From assembly GCF_001460635.1 (NCBI RefSeq), contig NZ_LN907858.1, positions 248,001 to 312,000 of the forward strand: DNA of 64,000 nt, read 5' to 3'. A model generated the notes under the pieces. It was not told the origin of the DNA, made no database searches, and saw only the letters and a program-made list of their open reading frames with translations. Positions within the stretch are counted from its first letter, which is position 1. The number at the start of each line of letters is the position of its first letter. The DNA is from Helicobacter typhlonius. GTDB taxonomy: Bacteria; Campylobacterota; Campylobacteria; Campylobacterales; Helicobacteraceae. Below, in pieces: positions 28,105 to 36,792 of this stretch. A program made the position numbers and the translations under genes.

Positions 28105-29127
28105 ATGGAAAATAAAAAGGAGAGTAAAGAACTTACACCTCAAGAAAAACGCAATAAAGAATTATATGATGTGCTTTCTAGCTGTCTGGACGCACCAAAA
28201 GAGGAATTAGAATCTTTAAAAGCAAAAGTCCTTGCACTTATTGAAAAAGGTGCGGTGATAGATAAAGAAAAAATCAGCGAGCTAGAAGCTTATGTCAGCG
28301 ATTTAGAGCAGGAGTATTGGGATGATAGTGCCGTGTATGCGGGGCGAAGTGCCAAAGACACTGAAGAATATGCTCTTTTGCAGATTCTAAAAAAGCTCAC
28401 AAAGGCAAAAGACAAGGCAAAGGCATTTGATTCACTTTTCACGCCTAAAACCTCCCAAAGCAAAGGTGTAACTTATCAGCCAAAGACAAAGGCAGCACTC
28501 AAAAAGCTTATCAAAGATGAAAGCATTTATCTAGGTGATATTGATGTCAGCGGAGTGAGCGACTTTACAAATCTCTTTGATAAATCCAAGAGAAAAGATT
28601 TTAGCGGGATAGAAAAGTGGAATGTCTCGCATATCAAGGATATGTCATTTTGCTTTGTGGAGGCAAGGCATTTCAATCACGATATTGGCTCGTGGGATGT
28701 GAGCAATGTAGAAGATATGCGTTTTATGTTTCATTGTGCCATTAGATTCAATCAACCTTTAGAATCTTGGAATGTCTCAAAGGTAAAAGATATGTGGGGA
28801 ATGTTTGAAGGTGCCAGTCAGTTTAATCAGCCCTTAGAAAAATGGGATGTGAGCAATGTAGAATATGCAGCCAATATGTTTGCCCACGCTAAAAAATTCA
28901 ATCAACCCTTAGATAAATGGAATTTATGCAAGGCAAAAAAAATATATCAGATGTTTTGGAACGCTAAAAAATTTAATCAAAATCTAGATTCGTGGGGAGA
29001 CAAATTGCCAGAGGGATGTAAGATAGGCTATTGGTTCAAATTTGTTGCTTTTTCGCCTATTGATGGTGAAGATAAGAAACCAAAATGGTTTGTTACCACA
29101 GAAGATGGCTTACTCAAAAAAAATTAG
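28105..29127 (+). CDS. BspA-like DUF285 repeat protein without signal peptide
   Basis: 340 residues. N-terminal helical part (about 1-115, rich in K/E/L), a DUF285 entry unit (KAALKKLIKDESIYLGDID, about 130-150), then four or five 25-residue units of the type W-N-V-S-x-V-x-D-M-x-x-M-F-x-x-A-x-x-F-N-Q-P-L. No signal peptide is evident, unlike the three lipoproteins at 31.9-36.6 kb. The frame opens at 28021 through the A15 tract, but ATG 28105 has AGGAGG 7 bases upstream. The role is unknown; BspA-like proteins elsewhere bind host matrix or act in adhesion. Confidence 0.75.
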   Translation: MENKKESKELTPQEKRNKELYDVLSSCLDAPKEELESLKAKVLALIEKGAVIDKEKISELEAYVSDLEQEYWDDSAVYAGRSAKDTEEYALLQILKKLTKAKDKAKAFDSLFTPKTSQSKGVTYQPKTKAALKKLIKDESIYLGDIDVSGVSDFTNLFDKSKRKDFSGIEKWNVSHIKDMSFCFVEARHFNHDIGSWDVSNVEDMRFMFHCAIRFNQPLESWNVSKVKDMWGMFEGASQFNQPLEKWDVSNVEYAANMFAHAKKFNQPLDKWNLCKAKKIYQMFWNAKKFNQNLDSWGDKLPEGCKIGYWFKFVAFSPIDGEDKKPKWFVTTEDGLLKKN

Positions 29128-29493
29128 TGGCACACATCAGCCAAGATAGAAAAAGATTTTTGGTATCTCACCAGAGATAAAAACCTTGATAAATGGCAGG
29201 TGAAAAGTGATTGCCGTGGTGTAGAGGGTATGTTTGAGGGAACGCCTTTAGAAGAGAATCCGCCCAAGTGGTATAAGAAAATAGCAGATAAGAACTAAGT
29301 ATAATCCCTTTGCAAAAAGTGGGTTTAGCCCATCAAAGGAAAAATACGCGTTTTATTATGGCAAATGATATGAGAATCTGCCAATGTCATTTACTCCTAA
29401 TCTTTAGAATCTTGGCAGGTATCAAAAATTGCAAACACAGCTTGTATGTTTGATAATGCTTTAAGCCTTAAAACACTCCCGAGTTGGTATTGA
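29128..29493 (+). pseudogene. Remnants of further DUF285 repeats
   Basis: After the stop at 29125-29127 the same frame continues to 29298 with DKWQVKSDCRGVEGMFEGTP and then ENPPKWYKKIADKN, a typical C-terminus of this family. A second fragment at 29401-29493 reads SLESWQVSKIANTACMFDNA and ends LPSWY. These are leftovers of one or two deleted repeat genes. Confidence 0.7.
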
Positions 29494-29540
29494 AGACAAA
29501 TGATAAAAATTTCATAGCAAATAAAGCAGAATCAACAAAG

Positions 29541-29565
29541 GTTTGAGAATTTTGTATTCTCAAAC
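29541..29565. terminator. Hairpin between DUF285 and ilvD remnants
   Basis: Perfect 10-bp stem GTTTGAGAAT / ATTCTCAAAC with a 5-base loop. No long U-run on either side, so a terminator role is only probable. Confidence 0.45.
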
Positions 29566-29566
29566 T

Positions 29567-29924
29567 TTACAGCTCTGTTTTTAATACTGCGCCATTTGCC
29601 GCGTTGCTTACAAGCAAAGAGTATCTTTTAAGCCATTTGCTTTTTATCTCTTTTTTTATAGGTTTCCATTTGGTGCGGCGAGATTCTATAATCTTAGAAT
29701 CTACAAGCAATTCTAAAGTGCCTTTTGAAACCGAAATCGCGATTTTGTCTCCGTCCTCAATGAGTGCGATTAATCCTCCTTCCGCTGCTTCTGGGCTTAT
29801 ATGCCCGATACAGCCTCCCCTTGTCGCCCCGCTAAAGCGTCCATCGGTGATAAGCGCGACAGATTCACCTAGTCCCATTCCCATAATGGGGCTTTTAGCC
29901 CGCTTTGATAATGTCGCTTCGCAT
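29567..29924 (-). pseudogene. ilvD: ilvD copy with large internal deletion, inverted
   Basis: From ATG 29924 (AAAGGA upstream) it reads MRSDIIKAG and then stops; across the junction another frame gives the last 100 or so residues of IlvD ([20 protein letters not shown] to NGAVLKTEL). Compared with the intact gene about 1,360 bases are missing. It lies on the opposite strand from ilvD, just after the NSS transporter stop. Confidence 0.85.
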
Positions 29925-29948
29925 AGGATTCCTTTATGTTTGATGCCA

Positions 29949-31382
29949 TTACTCGCTAAAGAGAAAGGTTGCAATATTTTTTCCTGTGAAAAATTCCACA
30001 CTCACCGCTACAAGTATCATAATAGTAATAAGTGGCGCAATGTAGCGCATAATGATATACCAAAGAGTAAAAGTGAGTTTATTAAAAAAATGCGCGGTAT
30101 ATGCTTGTAATTGATTTTTTGGCACAGCCCAACCAATAAAAATAACTGCTAAAAGTCCCCCAAGTGTCATAATTACATTTGCAGAGAGAAATTCAACGCT
30201 ATCCATAAGTGTTTTGCCACCAATAGTAAGATAATCCGCCATAGGCGTGCAAATGGAGCAAATGATAAGCATACCAAGTGCGCTAATTGCTCCAGCAATG
30301 CTCCAAGTCGCCTTTGCTCTGCTCCAATGGTAAGTTTCGCATACATACATAACGGCGGGTTCAAGGAGTGAAATCGCAGAGGTAATGCCTGCAAAACTAA
30401 AGGCAATGAGGAATAAAAATGCGATGACATTGCCCCATATACCAAGATGAGAGAGCATAACAGGTAAAGTTATAAAGATAAGTCCAGCATCCCCTCCTAC
30501 TTCACCATTATATTCATATACAAATGTAAAAATCATAAGTCCAGCCATAATAGCGATTAAAATTCCAGATAGCACTACCCAAAGTGCGCTTTTAAGGAGA
30601 TTTTGATTGCTTTGTGAGGAAGCGGCATAAGTGATGATGATACCTACCCCGAGTGAAAGCGAGAAAAACACCTGCCCTAGAGAATCAATAAATACATTAA
30701 GCGTGAGGGCTTTTTTTGCTTCATTTATATCAAAGCTCAACATAAAATGTAATGCTTTGCTAAAAGAATCCATACTCATAGCATAGAGCAATAAGCCAAA
30801 AAATATAATGAAAAGAAGCGGTGTGAGGATAAGATTCAAAGCTTCAATACCTTTTTTAACACCGCGAGAGATAACTAATGCAGTGATTCCCATTACAAAA
30901 AGCAAACCAAGCGTTTGGGGCACAAAACCATTTGTATAGAGAGTATTAAAAATTGTTTGTGAATCTTGCATATTTTCAGGGAGATTAAAACTCACCATAA
31001 AGAGATAGTAAAACACCCAGCCTAGCACGATAGCATAAAAGGATAGGATAATAGGACCACCAATAAGCGTAAAACCAGCTAAACGCCATTTTTTACTTGA
31101 GCTCACATCAAGATTTTCATAGCTTTTGACAGCATTAGCGCCCCCCCCCCCCCTGTTCCCAATAAGCATTTCGCCAATAAGCATTGCAATGCCAAGTGAG
31201 AGTGCCAAAACCAAATACAAAAGCACGAATGCACCGCCGCCATTTGTCCCTGCCACATAAGGAAAACGCCAAATATGCCCTAAGCCGATAGAGCTTCCAA
31301 GTGCGGCGAGAATAAAACCAATTTTGCTAAAATTATTCATTAGTAGCCTTTGTTGTTGTATGTGAGTCAATGTTATCCGCAT
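29949..31382 (-). CDS. Sodium-dependent transporter (NSS/SNF family), phase-variable, frame ON
   Basis: Inner-membrane Na+-coupled importer of amino acids or amines (LeuT family). 477 residues with about 11-12 membrane helices; TM1 motif LAALGSSIGLGHIWRFPYV and TGAF-like GTNGGGAFVLLYL are clear. A G13 tract (31141-31153) encodes NRGGGGANAV after TM2; the frame is intact here, so a one- or two-base change would truncate the protein early. Start: the N-terminus MNNFSKIGFILAALGSS (31338) is nearer to LeuT than the annotated upstream codon at 31382. Substrate unknown. Confidence 0.88.
   Translation of the reverse strand: MRITLTHIQQQRLLMNNFSKIGFILAALGSSIGLGHIWRFPYVAGTNGGGAFVLLYLVLALSLGIAMLIGEMLIGNRGGGGANAVKSYENLDVSSSKKWRLAGFTLIGGPIILSFYAIVLGWVFYYLFMVSFNLPENMQDSQTIFNTLYTNGFVPQTLGLLFVMGITALVISRGVKKGIEALNLILTPLLFIIFFGLLLYAMSMDSFSKALHFMLSFDINEAKKALTLNVFIDSLGQVFFSLSLGVGIIITYAASSQSNQNLLKSALWVVLSGILIAIMAGLMIFTFVYEYNGEVGGDAGLIFITLPVMLSHLGIWGNVIAFLFLIAFSFAGITSAISLLEPAVMYVCETYHWSRAKATWSIAGAISALGMLIICSICTPMADYLTIGGKTLMDSVEFLSANVIMTLGGLLAVIFIGWAVPKNQLQAYTAHFFNKLTFTLWYIIMRYIAPLITIMILVAVSVEFFTGKNIATFLFSE
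31141..31153 (-). repeat. Poly-G13 tract in the NSS transporter
   Basis: Thirteen C on the plus strand, coding for four Gly; in frame in this sequence. Confidence 0.95.
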
Positions 31383-31427
31383 TCTACTTGTTTTTTTGTT
31401 AAATATGGTTGAATGGGGGGTTTAAAA

Positions 31428-31799
31428 TCAGCGATAGATAATAAATTGCCGCATACCAAAATTAAATACAAAAGCTATACCTGTGGCTAGAATCTTGCTT
31501 ATTATTTCATAGAATCCAAGCCATTGCACGCATACATAAAGCACAGCTAGATTAATGACTAAGCCCCCAAAACTAACAGGTATATAAGAGAGCTTTCTTT
31601 AAGCAATGAGTGAGGGGAGTGATGAAAAATAAATTTTTTTGCAAAAAGAAAATTCCATAGGGTAGCGATGACAAAACTTATCGCTCCTGCGAAAAGATAA
31701 TATATGCCAAAATAATAAAAGCACAGAAAAAATATCAACCAATTTTAGCATTCGTTTATGAATCTGCCTTAAAGTGCGTTTGAGGGCAGAATATGCCAA
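31428..31799 (-). pseudogene. GtrA-like membrane protein, frameshifted
   Basis: Pieces in different frames give a GtrA/DPMS-like protein: RTLRQIHKRMLKLV at the start, then LFAGAISFVIATLWNFLFAK and FIFHHSPHSLLKE. The last piece is IPVSFGGLVINLAVLYVCVQ followed by FNFGMRQFIIYR and a stop. At least two frameshifts separate them. GtrA proteins help flip or attach sugars to cell-surface polymers. It faces away from the lipoprotein operon. Confidence 0.75.
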
Positions 31800-31861
31800 A
31801 ACTATTTTTTGATATAATCAAGCATAAAAAGTGCGCAATTACCAAAATAAAGGAGGGCAAA

Positions 31862-32755
31862 ATGAAAAGATTATTGTTTATGGTGATGTTTGTAATAACG
31901 AGTGTATTTATATGGATTGGCTGCGAGGATTCTCAAAAACAAAGTATTAAGTATCACCCAAAAGATAGAGCGGAGCTTGTCAAACTTATCAATGATGAAA
32001 ATGTGAATCTAAGTGAAATTGATACAAGTGCTATTACTGATATGAGCTATCTTTTTGCTCGTTTTAGCACAGAACAATGTTATGACGTATTTGCAGAGTT
32101 TTTTAAACATATAGAATCTTTTGTGATTGTCGCTACTATGGAAAAAGCTGCACAAAAAGGGGATAAGTGGATTCCCACAGAAGCGGATAAGCAGACTATC
32201 AAAGATAATCTTATAGTGCAATGGGAGACAGAGAGGGAGAAGTGCATTCATAATGCGAGAGAAAGAGTAGATTTTAGCGGGATAGAATCGTGGAATGTAG
32301 CTAATGTCAAAGATATGAGCTATATGTTTGGTGGTGTAGAGAACTTTAATGAGCCTTTAGGCAAGTGGAATGTGAGCAGAGTGCAAAATATGCGCGGTAT
32401 GTTTGGTAAAACTGCATTTAATCAAAATATACAATCGTGGAATACTGCAAGTGTGGAAAGTATGAACGCGATGTTTGCTAGAAGCACGTTTAATCAGCCA
32501 CTTAATAGCTGGAATGTGAGTAAAGTTAAGGATATGTCTTTAATGTTTTTTGAAACATCACATTTCAATCAACCTTTGAATGATTGGGATATTTCGCAAG
32601 TAGAGGATATGAATTTTATGTTTCAAAAGGCTAAGAGCTTTAGTCAAAACCTTGAGAGTTGGGGCGAGAGGCTTAATCCTCAAGTGCGAACATATTTGAT
32701 GTTTGAAGATTCATTTTTGCAATCAAACCCACCCAAATGGTATAAGGAGGATTAA
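31862..32755 (+). CDS. BspA-like DUF285 lipoprotein 1
   Basis: 298 residues. Lipoprotein signal peptide MKRLLFMVMFVITSVFIWIGC with lipobox Cys about 21. Then the conserved entry unit (HPKDRAELVKLINDENVNLS, IDTSAITDMSYLF), an insert of about 70 residues, and about five 25-residue repeats (SWNVANVKDMSYMFGG...FN.PL). The C-terminus QSNPPKWYKED is shared with the paralogues. ATG 31862 follows AAGGAGGGC; the open frame back to 31793 would spoil the signal peptide. Next gene starts directly at its stop: tandem operon. Confidence 0.85.
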   Translation: MKRLLFMVMFVITSVFIWIGCEDSQKQSIKYHPKDRAELVKLINDENVNLSEIDTSAITDMSYLFARFSTEQCYDVFAEFFKHIESFVIVATMEKAAQKGDKWIPTEADKQTIKDNLIVQWETEREKCIHNARERVDFSGIESWNVANVKDMSYMFGGVENFNEPLGKWNVSRVQNMRGMFGKTAFNQNIQSWNTASVESMNAMFARSTFNQPLNSWNVSKVKDMSLMFFETSHFNQPLNDWDISQVEDMNFMFQKAKSFSQNLESWGERLNPQVRTYLMFEDSFLQSNPPKWYKED

Positions 32756-34546
32756 ATGAAAACATATCAATTCTTATGCGCTCTAGCGACATTAGGTGCA
32801 TTATTGTGGAGTGGCTGTGAGGATAAATATCGCCCACAAAATGAAGAGGAACTCTTAAAGCTTGTGCGCGATAAAAATGTAAAGCTCAATAAAATTGATA
32901 CAAGTGCTATTACAGATATGAGTTTGCTTTTTGCTCAGCTTAGCCCTGCTGTATGTAAAGGAATCCAGCAAGAGCAAGAGTTATCAGAGCTAGATAAAAG
33001 AATTTTGCTTGTATGTCGCTATCCTTATGTAGAACGTGATTTTAGCGGAATTGATACTTGGGATACGAGTAATGTAGAGAATATGCAAGGTTTGTTTTTG
33101 AATAATCAAAGCTTTAATGAATCTCTTAATGCTTGGAATGTGAGTAAGGTTAAAGATATGCTCGGTATGTTTCAAGGGGCAAAAAATTTCAATCAGCCTT
33201 TGAATACTTGGAATGTCTCACAAGTGCAACATTTTGATTATATGTTTGCAGACACGCGAGCTTTCAGCCAACCATTGGACAAATGGGATTTAAAGAGTGC
33301 AAAATCTTTGGAGGATATGTTTTCTTTTGCTGCGAGTTTTAGTCAAAATTTAGATTCGTGGCAGGTTGAGCATATAGAGGCATTTCATAATAATCGTTTT
33401 GGCTTTGATAAATATTATGCACGAGAGGTTATTTTTTGGGACTCACCTATGGTGGCAAACTTGCCTATTTGGGCAAAAGAGCCTAAGCCTCCTTATCCTC
33501 ACACACATAAGCCTAAAGATAGAGCCGAGCTTGTAGCGATTTTGAGCAAAAAGTATGAAGTCAATGGTGAGTTTTATGAAGTCCCTTTGAGTGCGATTGA
33601 TACGAGCGCTATCACAGATATGAGCTTTCTTTTTGCAAATTATGAAGGTTGTGATTTTTTCTTAACATTACTTAAGGATTCTAAGGCAGTTGAGAATTGC
33701 GAAAGTAGTATCAAATATAGAAAGGATTTTGAGGGCATAGAACAATGGGATACCTCAAAGGTGATAGATATGAAATATATGTTTTATGGCAGTGAGAGGT
33801 TTAATCATTCCATACAATCGTGGAATGTTTCTAAGGTAGAAAATATGCGCTCAATGTTTCAAGGGGCAAAAAATTTCAATCAACCACTAAATGCTTGGCA
33901 CACAGCGAGTTTAAAAGAAATGGTATATTTATTTAGAGATGCAGAGCAGTTTAATCAGCCCTTGGATAAGTGGGATATTTCTCAAGTAGAATCTTTAAAT
34001 AGTGTATTTGCTTATGCTAAAAATTTTAATCAAAATATACAATCTTGGGATACTTCAAAGGTGATAAATATGGAAGATTTATTCGAAGGTGCGCAAGCTT
34101 TCAACCAACCATTAAATAATTGGAATGTAAGCAAAGTGCTTAATATGGAGGCAATGTTTGCCGATGCTAAAAGCTTTAATCAACCCCTTGATAAATGGGA
34201 CACAAGTAGCGTCAAAGATATGAGCAGTATGTTTAGCGGGGCGGAATCTTTTAATCAACCTTTGAATACTTGGCAGGTAGGGAATGTCTATGATATGCGC
34301 TCAATGTTTGAGCGGGCAACAAAATTCAATCAGCCTTTAGTCAAGTGGAATGTCAGCAATGTTTATAAAATAAATTATATGTTTGTAGAAGCAAGTCATT
34401 TTAAGCAAGATTTAAATATGTGGAATATAAATATATGGAATATATTGGAGCTAGAGGGGATACCCTCTTATGTTTTTGAGGGTTCGCCTTTGCAATCAAA
34501 CCCACCCAAATGGTATAAAAATCTCGTAGGGCAAAAGAGAGAATAA
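32756..34546 (+). CDS. BspA-like DUF285 lipoprotein 2
   Basis: 596 residues. Signal peptide MKTYQFLCALATLGALLWSGC with lipobox Cys21. Contains two complete DUF285 arrays: residues about 22-240, and a second from about 255 that begins again with the entry unit (HKPKDRAELVAILSKKYEV, IDTSAITDMSFLF) and runs through about nine repeats to SNPPKWYKNLVGQKRE. It looks like a fusion of two ancestral genes. Ribosome site AAGGAGG; no gap to either neighbour. The 3-prime 50 bases also occur at 13621-13670. Confidence 0.85.
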   Translation: MKTYQFLCALATLGALLWSGCEDKYRPQNEEELLKLVRDKNVKLNKIDTSAITDMSLLFAQLSPAVCKGIQQEQELSELDKRILLVCRYPYVERDFSGIDTWDTSNVENMQGLFLNNQSFNESLNAWNVSKVKDMLGMFQGAKNFNQPLNTWNVSQVQHFDYMFADTRAFSQPLDKWDLKSAKSLEDMFSFAASFSQNLDSWQVEHIEAFHNNRFGFDKYYAREVIFWDSPMVANLPIWAKEPKPPYPHTHKPKDRAELVAILSKKYEVNGEFYEVPLSAIDTSAITDMSFLFANYEGCDFFLTLLKDSKAVENCESSIKYRKDFEGIEQWDTSKVIDMKYMFYGSERFNHSIQSWNVSKVENMRSMFQGAKNFNQPLNAWHTASLKEMVYLFRDAEQFNQPLDKWDISQVESLNSVFAYAKNFNQNIQSWDTSKVINMEDLFEGAQAFNQPLNNWNVSKVLNMEAMFADAKSFNQPLDKWDTSSVKDMSSMFSGAESFNQPLNTWQVGNVYDMRSMFERATKFNQPLVKWNVSNVYKINYMFVEASHFKQDLNMWNINIWNILELEGIPSYVFEGSPLQSNPPKWYKNLVGQKRE

Positions 34547-36583
34547 ATGAAAAAGCTTTTATATATGACAATGTGTGCCATAATGAGCGTGTTTATAAGC
34601 AGCTGCGGGGATTCTAAAGGAGATTCTCAAAAGATAACATATAAATACCACCCAAAGGATAGGGCGGAACTTGTCAAACTTATCAATGATGAAAATGTGA
34701 ATCTAAGCGAAATTGATACAAGCAAGGTTACAGACTTTAGTTTTTTGTTTGCGCGTTTGGGTGAGGAATGCGATGACACACTTGGGTGGCATAGAGAGGA
34801 TTTACTCACTCCACATTTAGAAAAATGCAAAAATACAGGCATAAAGCGATTGGATAGCATTCACGCAATTAAGAAACAAATTTCAGACATTGATTCACAG
34901 ATTCGCAAGATAGAATCTGCGCTTGAAAAAGAGGAGCAGTGCAGGAGTGATTTTGAATCTTTTATCGCTCCTAAGATTCAAGCGAAGATTAAATCCAAAG
35001 AGGGATTTTTTGATGAGCATAAAAGAGAGTATGTCAAAAGAAAAACTTTAAATGACAAGGAGAGAGCGCAAGTGCGCGATGAGGTTATTAAAGAAAATAA
35101 ATCGTGCATTTTTTTAAAAAATGTGGAGGATAAAGAAAGGATTTCTTCGCTTAAGGAGCAACAGGTCAATTTGGAGGAGCAATTAAGTCATTTAATGGAG
35201 AAGCTAGGCACGATTACGCATTGGGATACGCGTAATGTCAAGGATATGAGTTTTGTTTTTGCCGGTGGATTTGCGTGGGAATTACTAAGGGATAAAGAGC
35301 AGAGTAAGGTAGAGTTATACTGGGATACGCACAGTGTGGAGAATATGCAGGGAATGTTTTTTGAAAATTACGCGTTGAGCGAGGAATTACAAGAGTGGGT
35401 TACACATTTTGATGTGAGTAATGTCAAAGATATGAGCTATATGTTTTATCGTAGCAATTTTAATAAAAATATTAATGCGTGGAATGTCAGCAGGGTAGAG
35501 AGTATGGAGGCGATGTTTGCGCAAAATTTTAGCTTTAATCAGCCCCTTGATAAATGGAATACAAGTCGTGTAAAAAATATGGCAGAGATGTTTGTATGTG
35601 CGCTTAGTTTTAACCAAAATATACAATCGTGGAATGTGGGCAATGTGGAGAATATGAGCTATCTTTTTGGGGGATTGTGCGCAGTGGATTCTACTTGCGC
35701 TTTCAATCAGCCCTTAAATGCGTGGAATGTCTCTAAAGTGCGCGATATGAGCGGTATGTTTATTTTTTTGCGTCAATTTAATCAACCCTTAGACAAATGG
35801 GACACGCGTAATGTGGAGAATATGAGTGGTATGTTTAAAGAAGCAAGTAGCTTTAATCAACCCCTTAATACTTGGAATGTGAGTAATGTCAAAGATATGA
35901 GTTATATGTTTGAGTATGCGGAATCTTTCAATCAACCATTAGATAAGTGGAATGTCGGTAATGTAGAAAATATGCAAGGAATGTTTGCGGATTCAGCCTT
36001 TAATCAGCCTATCAATAATTGGAATGTGCAAAAGGTAGAGGATATGAGTAAAATGTTTCATTCACGAGTTTTCAATCAACCTCTTGATAAATGGCAGGTA
36101 AAAAGCCTTAAAAATATGCAAGGAATGTTTAGCGAATACTTTTTGCAAAATATTGATTCTTGGGAGATTGATAGGACTAAAGTGAAAACCGCAGATGCGT
36201 TTTCTCCAAACTCTGCCTTTGTGCCAAAGTGGTATGGAGAGGATATTATAAATGATGAGGAATTGGCAGATGAGGTTTCTTCTTGCTTTGAATTCGGGGT
36301 AGGGTGTGAGGTGGATAAAGTGAGCTTTGAGCTGCCTTTTAAGGAGAATAGTATAAAGTTTTTTAAGGGAGACAAACAAGGCAATTTTGCGCGTATTTGC
36401 CTGCCCTATGCGGAATATAGCGATGAGAAGCGCGCAAAGGATATTTATGAACATATCTCTATGTGTTTAGATTCTATAAAAGTGCGAGAATCTAAGATGA
36501 TGACACTGCATTTTGATGGTATATATCGTGCTACCCATATTGGAGAATGCGAAACTTTAGATTTTCCTCACTCACAGCCCTAA
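34547..36583 (+). CDS. BspA-like DUF285 lipoprotein 3 with coiled-coil insert
   Basis: 678 residues. Signal peptide MKKLLYMTMCAIMSVFISSC (lipobox Cys20), entry unit to about residue 75, then a long coiled coil (about 100-225: KKQISDIDSQIRKIESALEK and EEQLSHLMEKLG). About eleven 25-residue repeats follow, and then a non-repeat C-terminal domain (about 560-678) with scattered cysteines (SSCFEFGVGCEVD, ARICLPY, SMCLD, IGEC). The Cys-rich tail is absent from its paralogues. The first 187 codons are duplicated at 13671. Third gene of the operon, starting at the stop of the second. Confidence 0.85.
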   Translation: MKKLLYMTMCAIMSVFISSCGDSKGDSQKITYKYHPKDRAELVKLINDENVNLSEIDTSKVTDFSFLFARLGEECDDTLGWHREDLLTPHLEKCKNTGIKRLDSIHAIKKQISDIDSQIRKIESALEKEEQCRSDFESFIAPKIQAKIKSKEGFFDEHKREYVKRKTLNDKERAQVRDEVIKENKSCIFLKNVEDKERISSLKEQQVNLEEQLSHLMEKLGTITHWDTRNVKDMSFVFAGGFAWELLRDKEQSKVELYWDTHSVENMQGMFFENYALSEELQEWVTHFDVSNVKDMSYMFYRSNFNKNINAWNVSRVESMEAMFAQNFSFNQPLDKWNTSRVKNMAEMFVCALSFNQNIQSWNVGNVENMSYLFGGLCAVDSTCAFNQPLNAWNVSKVRDMSGMFIFLRQFNQPLDKWDTRNVENMSGMFKEASSFNQPLNTWNVSNVKDMSYMFEYAESFNQPLDKWNVGNVENMQGMFADSAFNQPINNWNVQKVEDMSKMFHSRVFNQPLDKWQVKSLKNMQGMFSEYFLQNIDSWEIDRTKVKTADAFSPNSAFVPKWYGEDIINDEELADEVSSCFEFGVGCEVDKVSFELPFKENSIKFFKGDKQGNFARICLPYAEYSDEKRAKDIYEHISMCLDSIKVRESKMMTLHFDGIYRATHIGECETLDFPHSQP

Positions 36584-36792
36584 AGATGTAAAAATAAAAT
36601 CTACCGCGTCCTCTCCTGTGAAAAACTTTATACTTACCGCTACAAGTATCATAATAGTAATAAGTGGCGAGACAAAGCGCATAATAATATACCAAAACGC
36701 AAAGGCAATATCATTAAAAAAATGTGCAGTGTATTGTCGTAATTGAACTTTTGGCACAGCCCAGCCGATAAAAGTAACTGCTAAAAGTTTTG
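36572..36792 (-). pseudogene. 3-prime fragment of a second NSS transporter gene
   Basis: Reads LLAVTFIGWAVPKVQLRQYT followed by AHFFND, WYIIMRFVSPLITIMILVAV and FFTGEDAVDFIF, closely matching the C-terminus of the transporter at 29949. No upstream part is present; it joins a glycosyltransferase remnant at about 36792. Its stop overlaps the end of lipoprotein 3. Confidence 0.85.

Noticed and set aside
29604-30110. A 168-residue plus-strand frame across the inverted ilvD remnant and the transporter end
   Set aside because: It is the antisense of two coding sequences and begins without a ribosome site.
31862-36583. Tandem DNA repeats or a CRISPR-like array in the lipoprotein genes
   Set aside because: The periodicity is about 75 bases with diverged units in one long open frame each; it is protein repeat structure, with no spacers and no cas genes.
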